Source: an uncultured Clostridium sp. (GTDB taxonomy: Bacteria; Bacillota; Clostridia; Lachnospirales; Lachnospiraceae). From it: DNA of 23,403 nucleotides. Numbering within the stretch: the stretch's first letter is position 1; each line of letters opens with the position of its first letter. Shown here one piece after another: positions 21,763 through 23,403 of the stretch. Under the pieces are notes generated by a model. The model was not told the DNA's origin and ran no database searches. It worked only from the letters and a program-made list of their open reading frames with translations. The position numbers and the translations under genes are program-made. Location: NCBI GenBank assembly GCA_900544905.1, contig UQXF01000048.1, positions 1 through 23,403 on the forward strand, in the 5' to 3' direction.

Positions 21763-23228
21763 TTTGTATGAGCTCCCTCCTCGTTATCAAAGATTTTTGC
21801 AAGGTCAACGGGATATAATGTAACAAGTTCTTCCGGAGATGTGGCATTTTCCTCCAGCAGGCGGTTTGCCTGGGCAGAAATGGCAATATCTAAAAAGTTT
21901 CTTACATCTCTAGCGTTTCCAAAATATTTATCCGAATTTCTGACATATTCCTCTAAATGCTTCAGCAGGTAATCGGAGCTCTCCGGGCTTAGCTTATAAT
22001 CGTTGTCTGCGCATAGCTTTAGGAAAATCTGGTACAAATCCTGTGCGGTGTAATCTGGGAAATAAATGGTTTTCTGGAACCTGGACTTCAGTCCCGGGTT
22101 CGTTTTGATGAATTTATCCATTAAGTCGGGATAGCCGGCAACAATTACAATCAGGTCTTCCCGGTTATCCTCCATTTCTTTGACAAGGGTGTCAATGGCT
22201 TCCTGTCCGAAGTCCCCGCCAGAGGTTTCGTTGGCGAGAGAGTAGGCCTCATCGATAAACAACACGCCGCCCTTTGCCTTTTCAATGACCTCTTTTACCT
22301 TAATGGCAGTCTGTCCCATATAGGCAGCCACCATTCCGGAACGGTCCACCTCCACCATATGTCCTTTGGAGAGGATGCCAAGGGAGCAGTAAATCTGGGA
22401 TAAAAGCCGGGCAACGGTAGTTTTACCGGTTCCCGGATTGCCGGTAAAGACAAAATGCTTCGTGACAGAAGGCGCTTTCAGACCGTTCTTCTGCCGGATG
22501 TCTATAATTTTTAAGAGATTAATCAGGTTTTTAACCTCTGCCTTTACAGGAGCCAGTCCGATTAAGTCCTCTAATTCCTTTAAGAGAGAGTCCAAATCTT
22601 CAAGAGTTTTATCCCCCTGTGTAATTTTGCCGATGAAAGGAGTCTCTGCCTCCGCCTGTGGAACCTCTTCTGACTGCCTTGATTTTAATTTGAATGGAAT
22701 ACTGTCCGGTCTCAATGGAGCCACGCCGCCGCTTCTGGTATAGGCCTTTACCTTGCTTTCCAGCATAAAGCGGTAGCGGGTCAGCTGGTTAACCTCTGTT
22801 ACATCCATGTGCTTGCAGCTTGACAGGAAATCCTCCCCCAGCGCTTGAAAGGTGAGGATGTAGAGCTTTTTGATATCATAGTATTTCGCTTCGTGTACAA
22901 CAAAGTCGTCCTTACCGTATTCCAAAAAATAACGCATGGAGGCAGGAGGAGTGTTTAAAAAATCTTCCTGTACAATATTGCTTTCCATAGCAAACTTTTT
23001 CATGGTCATATCATCAAAATTATAGCCGAGGGATTTGTTGATATAGCGAATCTCGTCTTTGGCAACAACGTGGTCTGCAATAGTCAGAAAAATAAGAAAA
23101 TCCCGTAAATCTATGCGCAACAGCTCTTTCACACTTTCGTGTGTAATATCTTTTTTCATTAAAACATTATCAATTTTTTCTGCAATGGACATAATAGTAG
23201 TGTAAATGCTCTGTGTTTCTGAATCCAT
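21759..23228 (-). CDS. AAA+ ATPase of the CbbX/SpoVK type
   Basis: A 489-residue ATPase. Residues 1 to about 200 form a helical N-terminal region of unknown role that vaguely resembles TerB-like helical domains (for example FLIFLTIADHVVAKDEI). The AAA+ module has Walker A GNPGTGKT (263-270), a pore-loop region with AAYMGQTAIKVKEV, Walker B VLFIDEAYSL (322-331), an arginine-finger region (LKSRFQKTIYF) and sensor 2 in GNARDVRNFLD. This pattern is that of CbbX (red-type Rubisco activase) and SpoVK (sporulation). No Rubisco is nearby, so a remodelling ATPase of unknown client fits. The start at 23228 has AGGAGG upstream; the longer frame reaches into the promoter region and is rejected. Confidence 0.9.
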   Translation of the reverse strand: MDSETQSIYTTIMSIAEKIDNVLMKKDITHESVKELLRIDLRDFLIFLTIADHVVAKDEIRYINKSLGYNFDDMTMKKFAMESNIVQEDFLNTPPASMRYFLEYGKDDFVVHEAKYYDIKKLYILTFQALGEDFLSSCKHMDVTEVNQLTRYRFMLESKVKAYTRSGGVAPLRPDSIPFKLKSRQSEEVPQAEAETPFIGKITQGDKTLEDLDSLLKELEDLIGLAPVKAEVKNLINLLKIIDIRQKNGLKAPSVTKHFVFTGNPGTGKTTVARLLSQIYCSLGILSKGHMVEVDRSGMVAAYMGQTAIKVKEVIEKAKGGVLFIDEAYSLANETSGGDFGQEAIDTLVKEMEDNREDLIVIVAGYPDLMDKFIKTNPGLKSRFQKTIYFPDYTAQDLYQIFLKLCADNDYKLSPESSDYLLKHLEEYVRNSDKYFGNARDVRNFLDIAISAQANRLLEENATSPEELVTLYPVDLAKIFDNEEGAHTK

Positions 23229-23266
23229 AATGGCCTCCTCATGATTTTTGCTGTAAATGCAATGCC

Positions 23267-23289
23267 TGATATTACTTATTATCATATCA
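23267..23289. promoter_or_regulatory. LysR-type T-N11-A palindrome over the AAA+/LysR promoter
   Basis: TGATAT (23267-23272), 11 bases, ATATCA (23284-23289) is a perfect 6-bp inverted repeat with the T-N11-A spacing of LysR boxes. It overlaps the -10 (23281-23286, minus strand) and the expected transcription start, consistent with autorepression. Confidence 0.55.
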
Positions 23290-23309
23290 AAAATTGTGAA
23301 AGGTATCAA
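23281..23309 (-). promoter_or_regulatory. Promoter of the AAA+/LysR operon
   Basis: On the minus strand TTGATA (23309-23304), exactly 17 bases, TATGAT (23286-23281), about 52 bases before the ATG. Confidence 0.75.
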
Positions 23310-23403
23310 TATATTGTAATTCTTGAGTTTCCGCAGTTTTATCCACACTCCCCTGATTTTGCCAGTATCATTATTAACAACTTTGAAAAAAAGTCCAAAA
23401 AAT

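Noticed and set aside
22438..22743. Plus-strand 101-residue open frame within the AAA+ gene
   Set aside because: Antisense shadow of the Walker A region of a clear ATPase.

Overview
This window looks like the end of a contig from a Gram-positive gut Clostridia genome, most likely Lachnospiraceae (Bacillota). The indications are AT-leaning DNA, strong AGGAGG-type ribosome sites on nearly every gene, a DUF5685-type gene next to dnaJ, and a CarD/HflX/ABC-F/Hsp33/GlgA/SerRS gene set typical of that family. The genus cannot be told from this sequence alone. Bases 7-40 match the Illumina Nextera transposase adapter, and bases 1-6 are probably adapter or index too, so genuine genome sequence starts at about base 41.

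Layout. Plus strand, 109-9042: a small orphan protein; a monocistronic CarD-family RNA polymerase regulator; a likely operon of a membrane TPR protein, HflX and a Uup/YfmR-like ABC-F ATPase (the last two act on ribosomes); then a pair of secreted cell-surface proteins (SH3/glucosaminidase autolysin and a cohesin-like protein), each carrying a cadherin-like beta-sandwich domain. Minus strand, 9139-11442: hslO (Hsp33), coupled to a SAM-dependent methyltransferase, and an acidic membrane-anchored small protein. Plus strand, 11786-20720: a large unrecognised 699-residue protein behind two promoters and an operator-like palindrome; an orphan type IV prepilin-like protein; tRNA-Gly(GCC); a likely operon of hotdog thioesterase, membrane zinc-ribbon protein, DUF5685 protein, J-domain protein and YfbR-like nucleotidase; then glgA and serS. 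Minus strand, 20884-23228: a CbbX/SpoVK-type AAA+ ATPase translationally coupled to a LysR-type regulator, with a T-N11-A palindrome over their promoter.

Two patterns stand out. First, a family of roughly 43-bp hairpin repeats occurs as an array of three (1291-1420), an array of two (20787-20874) and one diverged single copy (10859-10901). All lie just 3' of genes, and the last unit of both arrays is identical. Second, the DUF5685 protein has two aspartate-rich motifs about 90 residues apart in a probably all-helical protein, which resembles the layout of isoprenoid synthases. No CRISPR array, phage, transposase or conjugative gene was seen. Most of the window is core chromosome.
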